From contig NZ_AP022573.1 in the NCBI RefSeq assembly GCF_010729105.1, positions 5,890,001-5,954,000 of the forward strand: a stretch of 64,000 nucleotides of DNA. The letters run 5' to 3'. Below the pieces are notes generated by a model that made no database searches, was not told where the DNA came from, and saw nothing but the letters and a program-made list of their open reading frames with translations. This document shows, in pieces, positions 43,616 to 52,575 of this stretch (positions within the stretch are counted from its first letter, which is position 1; every line of letters begins with the position of its first letter). Origin of the DNA: Mycobacterium saskatchewanense. Its GTDB lineage: Bacteria; Actinomycetota; Actinomycetes; Mycobacteriales; Mycobacteriaceae. The translations under genes and the position numbers were made by a program.

Positions 43616-44458
43616 AGCAAGCTTGGCGCAGACGCCTCATTGCGAATCGTTAGGTCGACGGCGCGCATACAGGACGCAAGGGTCGTAAGAGGCAGTCGCA
43701 CAACCGAACCTCATTGGACGTCGGCGGCGAAGAGACGAGGGATATGACGCGCAGACACCATTACGCTCCGGGATGCCCAATGGAACTCGCCGCGGCGCAG
43801 ACGATACGTACGCCACAGGTTGCCGACGCGAAATGTGGCGGAGAGGTCGTGCTCCCGTGGACGGTCGCACGGCAGTGAACAAGGCGAGGATGGGCGCATG
43901 GAGATAAGGGCGACGTCGGCCGGTCGAGCGCGAGAGGCATGGCGGCCAGTCGAAGTGTTTCTCGCCGATGGCCTCACGCGGGGTCAGGTGAACGCAGAAC
44001 TGCGCAGCGCTGCAATGCGGACAGCGTCCGACTGCGGCGAGTTCGTGCGGGCGATCCGGATCGAGGGGACCGAAGCGCACACCGGGGGCTGGCGCAGATG
44101 GCGCGCGTCTTACCTGCTTGGCCCCCCTCGGATGTTCCGGGGGGCCATACAGGGGCTGGCGCGCACTGAAAGTCCTGCTGGCGCTGGGGGGTCGAAGTCA
44201 ATTCGCGACATGCGCAGTGCCCGCGGAGAAGGATGGGAGCGTCCGCGGCCGAATAATCCCGACGGCTGCCTGGGCAATCACGGTGGCTCAAAGGAGCCGA
44301 ATCGCCCGAAACAGCCCGGTCCTGAAACGAGGGATACCGACAGTGGCCAGCTGCGTGTCGGAACATCGCCTGGCTGTCAGGACGGCGCATGAACACCGTC
44401 CGAACGTGCCCTTTTGCCAGACGTTTTGCCGAAGGATGCGAGTGATGGGGGGAGCGAT
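43616..44458. other. 843-bp stretch without a convincing gene
   Basis: The open frames here are Arg/Ser/Pro-rich and share no motif with known proteins. One minus-strand segment, RVGNLWRTYRLRRGEFHWAS near 43737-43830, looks more protein-like and might be a remnant, but I cannot name it. No tRNA, IS end or copy of the island motif was found. Confidence 0.45.
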
Positions 44459-45346
44459 ATGAGCCCGCGCCTCCGGTTCTGGAATTCGGTGATCCACTTG
44501 CCGGTCACCGAAATGCTGCCATTGGCCAAACACGCCGAAGACCTGGGATTCGAAGGGGTGATGAGCCCCGACCACTTGGTGTGGTGGGGCGAGGAGATCA
44601 CGTCGAAGTACCCCTTCAACGCGAGTGGCGATGTGTGGTGGCCCGAAGAAGCGCACTGGCCAGATCCCTGGGTCTCGGCGGCAGCCATGGCGGCCGTCAC
44701 GTCTCGCGTCCGATTCGGGCATCACGTGTACGTCCTGCCCTTGCGTGATCCGATCAACGTCGCGAAGGCGGTCGCCACGACGGCGGCCGTGGCAGGAGGG
44801 CGAGTGGTCTTCGCCTTCGGCGTGGGCTGGATGCGTGAAGAGTTCGATTTGGTCGGCCAACAGTTCGCCCGCCGCGGCCGGCGCACCGACGAAATGCTGG
44901 ACGTCCTAAAAAAGCTGTGGACCGGCGAGCGGGTCAGTCACCACGGCGAGTTCTACAACTTCACCAACATCTCGATGCGGCCATTCCCGCCGGAGTCGAT
45001 CCCGTTGATCGCGGGAGGCCACTCGGAGTCGGCGCTACGTCGAGCCGCCAGCAGATGTGACGGCTGGCTCGGTGCGTCACGGTTCACCCCAGACGGCTTG
45101 ATCTCCATCGTGGACCGGCTGAAGGAATACCGCGCCGACGCCGGGCGTGAAGGCATGCCGTTCGACATCCTGATCTCACTCGGCAAGCGTGACCACAACC
45201 CCGACACTTTGAGCAAGGTGGCCGATCTCGGTGTCACCGGCCTGATGGTGGCGCCGTGGACGATCTTCCCGAACGACCGAATTGATTCGCTCGTCGGGAA
45301 AATGACTGCTATGGACGACTTTGCGAAGGCGTTCATGACTCCGTGA
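44459..45346 (+). CDS. LLM-class F420-dependent oxidoreductase (TIGR03619-like)
   Basis: A 295-residue luciferase-like oxidoreductase from ATG 44459, directly after a GGGGGGAG ribosome site. FWNSVIHLPVTEMLPLAKHA, LGFEGVMSPDHLVW, VRFGHHVYVLPLRDPINVAK, GGRVVFAFGVGWMREEF and IPLIAGGHSESALRRAASRC are typical. The N-terminal WNSV/HLP replaces the common G-x-x-x-P opening. Probable hydride transfer with F420; substrate unknown. It converges on the dehydrogenase gene with 47 bp between. Confidence 0.88.
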   Translation: MSPRLRFWNSVIHLPVTEMLPLAKHAEDLGFEGVMSPDHLVWWGEEITSKYPFNASGDVWWPEEAHWPDPWVSAAAMAAVTSRVRFGHHVYVLPLRDPINVAKAVATTAAVAGGRVVFAFGVGWMREEFDLVGQQFARRGRRTDEMLDVLKKLWTGERVSHHGEFYNFTNISMRPFPPESIPLIAGGHSESALRRAASRCDGWLGASRFTPDGLISIVDRLKEYRADAGREGMPFDILISLGKRDHNPDTLSKVADLGVTGLMVAPWTIFPNDRIDSLVGKMTAMDDFAKAFMTP

Positions 45347-45393
45347 CGCGCATGCCGGCGCGGGGCCTGCGGCCCGGTTGTTCAGCCATCCGG

Positions 45394-46275
45394 TCACCGG
45401 TTCACGGAGGCGGGGCTGGGCCCGAACTGTTGTATTCGGGGCGTGATGTGAGTGATTCGATCGACCGCGAGGTCTTCGAGTTTGGTTTGCATTACGCCAT
45501 GCTGTCGGCATGCCTGCTGAAAGAGGCGGGTGTCTTTCTCGACCATCTTGGCTGCGTGCATTGCGAACTCGGGATCCTTCATCAGCGTATCGACCAGCGA
45601 ATTCAGCGCGAAGCTCCCGGCACTGCCCGTGGTGAGGACGTCGATTAAGGCGTTAAGGTCGAGCTTGAGCGCTACGCCTGTCTCGATGGCGAGATTCGCC
45701 AGCTCCCCGGTCCCGAACCCCAAGACGTTGTTGAGGGCCTTGGTCACCTGGCCGGAGCCCAGCGGACCCATCCATCGGATCACCTTGCCATAGGCCTCCA
45801 AGACCGGCATCACCCGCGGCGAGAGCGTCTTTTCCCCACCCACCATGATGGTCAGTTCACCGCGCACTGCGGCCGCTCGCCCACCGCTTACGGGCGCATC
45901 AACGACATGCACGTCACGTTCGCGCGCGACGGACGCCAATTCGATACACAGCTCGGCCGACACGGTGCTGTGAATAAGCAGCACCGATCCTGGCGACATC
46001 GATGTCAGTAGGCCGTCGGGCGCCGCGGCCACCTCCCGCACATCCTCGTCGCCGAAGACGCACAGTCCCACCAGGTCGCGCCCGCGACCCAGGTCCGTCA
46101 ATGACGCCGCGACCTGGTAGCTTTCGGAACCCAATTCCGCCAAAGACGATGGCCGTCGCGCCCACACCGTTAGCGTATGCCCTGCGGCGGCGATACGGCG
46201 TGCTATCGGGCCGCCCATGTCGCCTAGGCCGACGAAGCCGATACCGCGCACCCCTGGCGACCGACTTGGATTCAT
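45394..46275 (-). CDS. NAD(P)-dependent 3-hydroxyisobutyrate dehydrogenase-family protein
   Basis: A 293-residue beta-hydroxyacid dehydrogenase. ATG 46275 has GAGGGGG 5 bp upstream; a frame extension to 46350 lacks such a site. The Rossmann start is IGFVGLGDMGGPIARRIAAA, then WARRPSS, HSTVSAEL, DAPVSGGRAAA (substrate loop) and GPLGSGQVTKALNN, whose Lys is the catalytic base of the family. It could oxidise a 2-methyl-3-hydroxy acid, a plausible product of branched-chain degradation; the substrate is inferred only. Confidence 0.88.
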   Translation of the reverse strand: MNPSRSPGVRGIGFVGLGDMGGPIARRIAAAGHTLTVWARRPSSLAELGSESYQVAASLTDLGRGRDLVGLCVFGDEDVREVAAAPDGLLTSMSPGSVLLIHSTVSAELCIELASVARERDVHVVDAPVSGGRAAAVRGELTIMVGGEKTLSPRVMPVLEAYGKVIRWMGPLGSGQVTKALNNVLGFGTGELANLAIETGVALKLDLNALIDVLTTGSAGSFALNSLVDTLMKDPEFAMHAAKMVEKDTRLFQQACRQHGVMQTKLEDLAVDRITHITPRIQQFGPSPASVNR

Positions 46276-46355
46276 GCAATCCCCCTCTGCCCAAGAGGCG
46301 TTCGCTTCCGCCCGCGCTGCTCTTCGCAGCGTTGAGCCACACACCAGCATAGCGC

Positions 46356-46371
46356 TTCATATACAACTAGG
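46356..46371 (-). promoter_or_regulatory. Island motif site 10 (CCTAGTTGTATATGAA), between the dehydrogenase and the metallo-hydrolase
   Basis: The minus-strand 16-mer lies 80 bp upstream of the dehydrogenase start, in the region shared with the divergent gene at 46543. It is nearly the same as site 7. Confidence 0.5.
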
Positions 46372-46542
46372 ATAGAGTTGATGATAATGGTGGACACCGT
46401 TATGTCGCCGGGCCATAAGGTGTGCTCTTGACGACGGTTTCCCGTCGCCGCTGAATCGAAGTGGAGCTCAGCATGGTGAGCAACGCAGATGTGGCCCTTC
46501 CGGCGGTAACATCGCCGCCGCGGGTCGTAGCAGGGAGCAAAT

Positions 46543-47457
46543 ATGGCTCACGCCTTCATCGATGAGAGCCTCGTTGCGTCGGCGCGGTGGCACGAGCGGC
46601 CGCGTGTTCGGTCGGTCTCATTCGGTTCTGTACGCGCTTCTTATGTAGTGGACGGCAGCTCGAAGCTCGCACCCACAACCCTATTTCCCGATAGCGGTGA
46701 GGAGTACTGGCGCGAACATCCCGAATACCTCGACGACGAAGGGTTTTTGACGCTCGGCGCAGGAGGGTTGCTCGTCGAGAATGGCCAGCACCGTGTTCTC
46801 ATCGACACGGGCATGGGACCGATTTTGACGCAGCCTAGTCCTGACGGCGCCTTTGGCGCCATCGTGGCGGGCGATCTTCTGCGTTCCCTGACAGCGCTGG
46901 GTGTACACCACAGCCAACTGGACACCGTTGCGTTTACTCATCTGCACACCGACCACACAGGTTGGTTGGCCACCGTCGTCGACCCCCTGACCGGTGAGCC
47001 TCCGCTGGGACACACCCAAGTCGTCGTGACTCGCGAGGAGGCCGACCACGGTGCTCACCCTTTTACCGGCCCGAGCCAGGCGGTCATCGACGCTCTGAAA
47101 CCGCGGCTGCGGATCCTGGCCGACGGCGAGCCCGTGAAGCCCGGGGTGGTGCTGCGTTTGCACCCGGGCCACACTGCTGGCCACGCCATATACGAAATTT
47201 ATTCTGCTGGAATAACATTAATCGCATTCGGCGACACATTTCACTCACCAGCCCACATCGAGCATCCCGAGTGGGCAGACGCGATGGACCTCGACCACGC
47301 CCAAGCGGTAGAGACTCGTCGCAGCATGCTGGGACGTCTCGCACAACCGGACACACTTGGTTTCGGGTTGCACTTCGCCGACGTTGCCTTCGGTCGGGTC
47401 GACGTGGTCGATGGCCACCCAACCTGGCGCCCGGTGGTCACCGACGGGACGGCCTGA
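46543..47457 (+). CDS. Metallo-beta-lactamase-fold hydrolase
   Basis: A 304-residue metal-dependent hydrolase. The zinc motif is AFTHLHTDHTGW (H-x-H-x-D-H), with further ligands in HPGHTAGH and FGDTFHSPAHIEHP. GGLLVENGQHRVLIDTGMG is the standard first strand-loop. It could be a lactonase or a thioesterase-like enzyme; the sequence does not say. It is the last island gene. A GC-rich hairpin GGCCTG-ACG-CAGGCC (47451-47465) spans its stop codon, without a T tract. Confidence 0.85.
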   Translation: MAHAFIDESLVASARWHERPRVRSVSFGSVRASYVVDGSSKLAPTTLFPDSGEEYWREHPEYLDDEGFLTLGAGGLLVENGQHRVLIDTGMGPILTQPSPDGAFGAIVAGDLLRSLTALGVHHSQLDTVAFTHLHTDHTGWLATVVDPLTGEPPLGHTQVVVTREEADHGAHPFTGPSQAVIDALKPRLRILADGEPVKPGVVLRLHPGHTAGHAIYEIYSAGITLIAFGDTFHSPAHIEHPEWADAMDLDHAQAVETRRSMLGRLAQPDTLGFGLHFADVAFGRVDVVDGHPTWRPVVTDGTA

Positions 47458-47740
47458 CGCAGGCCCTACCTGCTGTGGGTGCGCCCTTCAACTCGCTGCC
47501 AGTTGTACCCGGTCATGCGGTTGGTGGCAGGCGGCTGATCGGTGGGAGCGCTGTGACGTCGCAGCGCTTCGACGGCGCACGTCTTCCGCCAAGTGGAGCA
47601 CCACGTGTTGTGGAACCAGATGCAGGACACCGCCCGGACACCGGGCTGGCAACCCTGGAGCGGGCAGGGCCTCGGCGAGGCCTGACCGCAGACTTCCGGC
47701 AACCCGACACGCCCGCCACCGGCCTTATTACCCAGTACAT
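47458..47740. other. Right junction of the accessory block
   Basis: 283 bp between the last island gene and ceoC, with no gene I can support. No tRNA, no direct repeat matching the left junction (7630-7780) and no integrase site was recognised. Confidence 0.5.
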
Positions 47741-48418
47741 TCAGTCGGCGGCGGGCGCGGCATGCGGCAAGAGCAGGTCGCGCAGTTCCTCTTCGACCTC
47801 GGCGATCGCCACGAACAGCAGCTCGTCGCCGCCCTCCAGCGGCTCGTCGGCCTCGGGCACGATCACCCGCGGGCCCCGCAGGATCGTGACCAGCGAGGCA
47901 TCCCTGGGCAGCTGCAGCCGGCGCACCGGCTTGCCGCCCCACGGCGTGTCATCGGGCAGGGTGATCTCGACCAGGTTGGCCTGACCCCGGCGGAACTCCA
48001 TGAGCCGCACCAGGTCACCGACGGCGACGGCCTCCTCGATGAGGGAGGCCAGCATGCGCGGCGTGGACACCGCCACGTCGACGCCCCACGCGTCGGTGAA
48101 CAGCCATTCGTTGCGGGGATCGTTGACCCGGGCGACCACCCGCGGCACCGCGAACTCGGTCTTGGCCAGCAGGCTGAGCACCACGTTGGCCTTGTCGTCG
48201 CCGGTCGCGGCGACGACCACGTCGAACTCTTCCAGGTGGACCGACTCCAGCAGACTCAGCTCGCACGCGTCACCTAGCCGCCAGTGCGCGGCCGGGATGG
48301 CGTCGACGTCGACGTGGTCCGGGTTGCGCTCGATGAGCGTCACCTCGTGATCGTTGCCGACGAGTTCTCGGGTGACGGAGCGACCGACCGCGCCGGCCCC
48401 GGCCACAGCAACTCTCAT
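47741..48418 (-). CDS. ceoC: TrkA-type potassium uptake regulator CeoC (TrkB)
   Basis: A 225-residue RCK/TrkA protein. The NAD-binding Rossmann motif MRVAVAGAGAVGRSVTREL is followed by LIERNP and VVVAATGDDKANVV (TrkA_N), and a TrkA_C domain near the end (LVTILRGPRVIVPEADEPLEGGDELLF). It would gate a membrane K+ channel or transporter in response to nucleotides. It overlaps ceoB (ATGA). In M. tuberculosis this gene directly neighbours Rv2693c. Confidence 0.93.
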   Translation of the reverse strand: MRVAVAGAGAVGRSVTRELVGNDHEVTLIERNPDHVDVDAIPAAHWRLGDACELSLLESVHLEEFDVVVAATGDDKANVVLSLLAKTEFAVPRVVARVNDPRNEWLFTDAWGVDVAVSTPRMLASLIEEAVAVGDLVRLMEFRRGQANLVEITLPDDTPWGGKPVRRLQLPRDASLVTILRGPRVIVPEADEPLEGGDELLFVAIAEVEEELRDLLLPHAAPAAD

Positions 48419-49098
48419 TTGCGCGGTCCCGTCTCGAGGTCCTCACTGGGTGGTAGCGCGGCGATGGCCACCGCCTCGGCGGCGCGGCCGGAGATCGCGG
48501 CGATGTAGACCTGATCGCCGGCCTGGATCACCGTCTTGGGCTCGGGCAGCACACCGGTGCCGAACCGGATCAGGAACGCCACCCGCGCGCCGGTGGCCTG
48601 CTCGAGGTCGGTGGCCCGGTGCCCGACCCAGTCCTCATGCAGGTCGAGCTCGGCCACGGCGACGGTGCCGGTCGGATCTCGCCACTTGGCGGTTTCGCTT
48701 TCCCGGGTCAACGCGTTGAGCAGGCGGTCCGTGGTCCACGGCACGGTGGCGATCGTCGGAATGCCCAGGCGTTCGTACACCTCGGCGCGTTTGGCGTCGT
48801 AGATGCGGGCGACCACGCGCCTGACGCCGAAGGTCTCCCGCGCCAGCCGGGCCGAGATGATGTTGGAGTTGTCTCCGGAGGAGACCGCGGCGAAGGCATC
48901 GGTTTCCTCGATGCCCGCCCGCAGCAGGACGTCCCGGTCGAATCCTTGGCCCAGTACCCGCTCGCCGGCGAACTCCGCGCTGAGGCGGTTGAAGGCGGAG
49001 CTGTCACGGTCGATCACCGCAACGTCGTGGCCAATTCGGGACAGGCCGTCGGCCAATGACGACCCCACCCGGCCGCAACCCATCACAACCACCCGCAC
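48415..49098 (-). CDS. ceoB: TrkA-type potassium uptake regulator CeoB
   Basis: A 227-residue TrkA protein from GTG 49098. Rossmann motif VVVMGCGRVGSSLADGLSRI, VIDRDSSAF, FAAVSSGDNSNIISARLARE, then a TrkA_C domain (ARVAFLIRFGTGVLPEPKTV, IQAGDQVYIAAISG). With CeoC it forms the cytosolic regulatory pair of the Trk K+ system. It is divergent from the APC permease gene across 132 bp. Confidence 0.93.
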   Translation of the reverse strand: MRVVVMGCGRVGSSLADGLSRIGHDVAVIDRDSSAFNRLSAEFAGERVLGQGFDRDVLLRAGIEETDAFAAVSSGDNSNIISARLARETFGVRRVVARIYDAKRAEVYERLGIPTIATVPWTTDRLLNALTRESETAKWRDPTGTVAVAELDLHEDWVGHRATDLEQATGARVAFLIRFGTGVLPEPKTVIQAGDQVYIAAISGRAAEAVAIAALPPSEDLETGPRK

Positions 49099-49230
49099 TT
49101 CAGGTCCTCTCGGCTGGTCCTACTCGTGTGACTGGATCGGCAACCCCGGTTGGCCAGCCGATTTGGTTCAGCAACATTCTCGCCTACGGAACGCTACCGG
49201 CAACCCGGGATGGGCTTACCCTTGGCTCTC

Positions 49231-51225
49231 GTGTCCAAATTTTCAACGGCCGCGCGCCGGTTGCTGATCGGTCGGCCGTTTCGCAGCGACCGGTTGAGCC
49301 ACACGCTGCTGCCCAAGCGGATCGCCTTGCCCGTGTTCGCCTCCGATGCGCTGTCGTCGGTGGCCTATGCACCGGAAGAGATCTTCCTGATGCTCTCGGT
49401 GGCGGGGGTGACCGCCTACGCGCTGACGCCGTGGATCGGCCTTGCGGTGGCCGCGGTCATGCTCGTCGTGGTGGCCAGCTACCGGCAGAACGTGCACGCC
49501 TACCCGTCGGGCGGCGGTGACTTCGAGGTGGTCACCACCAACCTCGGCGACACGGCCGGCCTCGTGGTCGCGAGCGCGCTGATGGTGGATTACGTTCTCA
49601 CCGTTGCGGTCTCGACCGCCTCGGCGATGTCCAACATCGGCTCGGCCATCCCGGTCGTCGCCGAACACAAGGTGCTGTTCTGCGTGGTGTCGATCCTGCT
49701 CGTCATGGGGCTCAACCTGCGCGGCATCCGCGAGTCCGGGGTGGCCTTCGCGATCCCCACCTACGCCTTCATCGTCGGGGTCTTCATCATGATCGGCTGG
49801 GGCCTGTTCCGGATCTTCGTGCTCGGCAACCCGCTGCGAGCCGAATCCGCCGCGTTCCAGATGCATGCCGAGCACGGCCAGGTCGTCGGCTTCGCGCTGG
49901 CGTTCCTGGTGGCGCGGTCGTTCTCCTCCGGGTGCGCCGCGCTGACCGGGGTCGAGGCGATCAGCAACGGGGTGCCGGCGTTCGAGAAGCCCAAGTCGCG
50001 CAACGCCGCAACGACCCTGCTGATGCTGGGCGGCATCGCGGTCACCCTGCTGATGGGCATCATCGTGCTGGCCGAGAAAATCGGGGTGCAGCTGGTCGAC
50101 GACCCGGCCCGCCAGCTGGTGGGCGCCCCGCCGAACTACTACCAGAAGACGCTGGTCACCCAGCTGGCGGAAACGGTGTTCGGCAGCTTCCACATCGGGT
50201 TCCTGCTCATCGCGACGGTGACCGCCCTCATCCTGGTACTGGCGGCGAACACCGCCTTCAACGGGTTCCCCGTGCTGGGCTCGGTGCTGGCGCAGCACAG
50301 CTACCTGCCCCGGCAGCTGCACACGCGCGGCGACCGGCTGGCGTTCTCCAACGGCATCCTGTTCCTGTCGGGGGCGGCCCTCCTGGCGATCATCGCGTTC
50401 CGCGCCGAGGTGACCGCGCTGATCCAGCTCTACATCGTCGGCGTGTTCATTTCGTTCACGCTGAGCCAGATCGGCATGGTCCGGCACTGGACCCGGCTGC
50501 TGCGCACCGAGACCAATCCGCGGACGCGGCGGCAGATGATGCGCTCGCGGGTGGTCAACACCGTCGGGTTGCTTTCCACCGGCGCGGTGTTGCTGGTGGT
50601 CCTGGTCACCAAGTTCGTCGCGGGGGCGTGGATCGCCCTGTTCGCGATGAGCCTGCTGTTCATCATCATGAAAATGATTCACCGCCACTACAACACCGTC
50701 AGCCACGAATTGGAGGAGCAGGAGGCCGCCCAGCACGACGTGGTGCTGCCCAGCCGCAACCACGCACTGGTCCTGGTATCGAAGCTGCACCTGCCGACGC
50801 TGCGCGCGCTCGCGTACGCGCGCGCCACCCGGCCGGACGCGCTCGAGGCCCTCACGGTCAGCGTCGACGACGCGGAGACGCGCGAGCTGGTGCAGAAGTG
50901 GGAGGAGAGCGATATCAGCGTGCCGCTCAAGGTCATCGCCTCGCCGTACCGCGAAATCACCCGTCCCATATTGGATTACGTGAAACGGGTCAGCAAGGAG
51001 TCCCCGCGCACGGTGGTCACGGTCTTCATCCCCGAGTATGTGGTCGGCCACTGGTGGGAGCAGGTGCTGCACAACCAGAGCGCGCTGCGGCTCAAGGGCC
51101 GGCTGCTGTTCATGCCCAACGTCATGGTGACTTCGGTTCCATGGCAATTGAATTCGTCGGAGCGGCTCAAGACGTTCGAGCACCATGCGGCGCCCGGCGA
51201 TGCCCGTCGGGGAATCTTCGATTGA
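49231..51225 (+). CDS. APC-superfamily amino acid/cation permease
   Basis: A 664-residue membrane transporter (Rv2690c-like). GTG 49231 gives VSKFSTAARRLLIGRPFRSD, the family start; an upstream in-frame start at 49150 is less likely. About twelve membrane segments occupy residues 35-490. SDALSSVAYAPEEIFLML, SGCAALTGVEAISNGVPAFE and NTAFNGFPVLGSVLAQHSYL are typical of the KUP-related branch of APC proteins. A soluble C-terminal domain of about 170 residues follows (LVLVSKLHLPTLRALAYARA). Beside ceoB/ceoC it may move K+ or amino acids. Confidence 0.85.
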   Translation: MSKFSTAARRLLIGRPFRSDRLSHTLLPKRIALPVFASDALSSVAYAPEEIFLMLSVAGVTAYALTPWIGLAVAAVMLVVVASYRQNVHAYPSGGGDFEVVTTNLGDTAGLVVASALMVDYVLTVAVSTASAMSNIGSAIPVVAEHKVLFCVVSILLVMGLNLRGIRESGVAFAIPTYAFIVGVFIMIGWGLFRIFVLGNPLRAESAAFQMHAEHGQVVGFALAFLVARSFSSGCAALTGVEAISNGVPAFEKPKSRNAATTLLMLGGIAVTLLMGIIVLAEKIGVQLVDDPARQLVGAPPNYYQKTLVTQLAETVFGSFHIGFLLIATVTALILVLAANTAFNGFPVLGSVLAQHSYLPRQLHTRGDRLAFSNGILFLSGAALLAIIAFRAEVTALIQLYIVGVFISFTLSQIGMVRHWTRLLRTETNPRTRRQMMRSRVVNTVGLLSTGAVLLVVLVTKFVAGAWIALFAMSLLFIIMKMIHRHYNTVSHELEEQEAAQHDVVLPSRNHALVLVSKLHLPTLRALAYARATRPDALEALTVSVDDAETRELVQKWEESDISVPLKVIASPYREITRPILDYVKRVSKESPRTVVTVFIPEYVVGHWWEQVLHNQSALRLKGRLLFMPNVMVTSVPWQLNSSERLKTFEHHAAPGDARRGIFD

Positions 51226-52418
51226 GCGTGCAGCCGACGCCCGAACTGACCCTGGTGACCGGCGCCCCCGCCAACGGCGGCAGCTGCGTGGCGCACCACG
51301 AGGGCCGGGTGGTGTTCGTCCGCTACGCGTTGCCCGGCGAGCTGGTGCGGGTGCGCGTCACCGCCGAACGCGGGTCGTACTGGCACGCCGAGGCGATCGA
51401 GGTGCTCGAGCCGTCGGACGACCGAACCGAGTCGCTGTGCCCGATCGCCGGCGTGGACGGAGCGGGGTGCTGCGACCTGGCCTTCGCCGCGCCGGAAGCG
51501 GCCCGGGCGTTCAAGGCCCAAGTCGTGGCCAACCAGCTGCAACGGCTCGGCGGTCACCAGTGGAGCGGTGAGGCCGAGCCGTTGGCCGATTCGCCTCCCA
51601 CCGGATGGCGCACGCGGGTCCGGCTGGACGTGGGCGCCGACTGTCGGCCGGGTTTCCACCGCTACCACAGCGACGAGCTGGTGACCGACCTGCGCTGTGC
51701 CCAGCTGCCGGACGGCATGCTCGACGGATTGGCCGGTCCCCACTGGCCGCCGGGCGCGCAACTGCACGTGGCCGTGGGCGACGACGGCGAGCGCCACGTG
51801 GTGCGGACGCTGCGTCAGGGCCGCCGCACCGCGACCACGGTCGTCGAAGGCGCCTACGAGGCCGCCCAGCGGGTGGGTGGGCGCACCTGGCGGGTTCCGG
51901 TTACCGCGTTCTGGCAGGCGCATCGGGACGCGGTTCGGGTGTACAGCGGCCTGGTAGCCGACTGGGCACAGCCGACCACCGGTATGACGGTCTGGGATCT
52001 CTACGGCGGCGCCGGCGTTTTCGCCGCCGCGCTCGGCGAAGCGGTGGGGGAGTCCGGGCGGTTGCTGACCGTCGACACGTCGCGCGCCGCGTCGCGGGCC
52101 GCCCGGATCGCCCTGGCCGACATGCCGCACGTGGAGGTCGTGACGGATTCGGTGCGGCGGGCGCTGACGGGCCGCCGAGCCGGCGCCGACGTGGCGGTCC
52201 TGGATCCGCCGCGGGCGGGCGCCGGGCGCGAGGTGATCGACCTGCTGGCGGCGGCCCAGGTGCCGCGCGTGGTGCACATCGGTTGCGAGCCGGCATCTTT
52301 CGCCCGCGACGTCGGCTTGTATCTGGGCCACGGCTACGCCGTCGAGAAGATCAGGGTGTTCGACGCCTTCCCGCTCACCCATCACACCGAGGCCGTCGCG
52401 CTGCTGACACGCGCTTAG
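51222..52418 (+). CDS. TrmA/RlmD-type SAM-dependent RNA (uracil-5-) methyltransferase
   Basis: A 398-residue methyltransferase (Rv2689c-like). TTG 51222 overlaps the upstream stop; GTG 51228 is equally possible. A TRAM RNA-binding domain opens it (GAPANGGSCVAHHEGRVVFV). Cys residues (CPIAGVDGAGCCDLAF) recall the iron-sulfur cluster of RlmD proteins. The SAM domain has VWDLYGGAGVFAAALGE, AVLDPPRAGAGREV and the C-terminal HIGCEPASFARD, whose Cys is the usual nucleophile. The exact RNA target is unknown. Confidence 0.88.
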   Translation: MSVQPTPELTLVTGAPANGGSCVAHHEGRVVFVRYALPGELVRVRVTAERGSYWHAEAIEVLEPSDDRTESLCPIAGVDGAGCCDLAFAAPEAARAFKAQVVANQLQRLGGHQWSGEAEPLADSPPTGWRTRVRLDVGADCRPGFHRYHSDELVTDLRCAQLPDGMLDGLAGPHWPPGAQLHVAVGDDGERHVVRTLRQGRRTATTVVEGAYEAAQRVGGRTWRVPVTAFWQAHRDAVRVYSGLVADWAQPTTGMTVWDLYGGAGVFAAALGEAVGESGRLLTVDTSRAASRAARIALADMPHVEVVTDSVRRALTGRRAGADVAVLDPPRAGAGREVIDLLAAAQVPRVVHIGCEPASFARDVGLYLGHGYAVEKIRVFDAFPLTHHTEAVALLTRA

Positions 52419-52575
52419 CGAGGTGCGAGCGGCTAGACTCCGTCGCGGTGTGCCGGGAAGTCTGGTCGGCGATGTTCTCGATGTCCCTGTCGATCCATCG
52501 AAAGGCTGGAGTGCCCCCCATCGTCGACCGGCTGCCCGCATGGCACGTGTTCGCCCGTACCCGGTTGCCGCGATC

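Noticed and set aside
43820..44392. Plus-strand frame of 190 codons in the 43.6-44.4 kb gap
   Set aside because: Composition is Arg/Gly/Ser/Pro-rich with no recognisable segment and no ribosome site; treated as chance.
47451..47465. GGCCTG-ACG-CAGGCC hairpin as an intrinsic terminator
   Set aside because: The stem is perfect but overlaps the stop codon and has no T tract, so I mention it only in the gene entry.
7630..47740. Prophage or integrative element
   Set aside because: No integrase, tRNA, attachment repeat, phage structural gene or conjugation gene was seen; only the two IS copies are mobile.
47271..47984. Plus-strand frame spanning the island border and ceoC
   Set aside because: It is mostly antisense to ceoC and out of frame with the hydrolase; no protein-like motif.
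49243..51186. Minus-strand frame of 647 codons opposite the APC permease
   Set aside because: Its Arg/His/Asp/Gln-rich composition is the usual antisense shadow of a membrane-protein gene.
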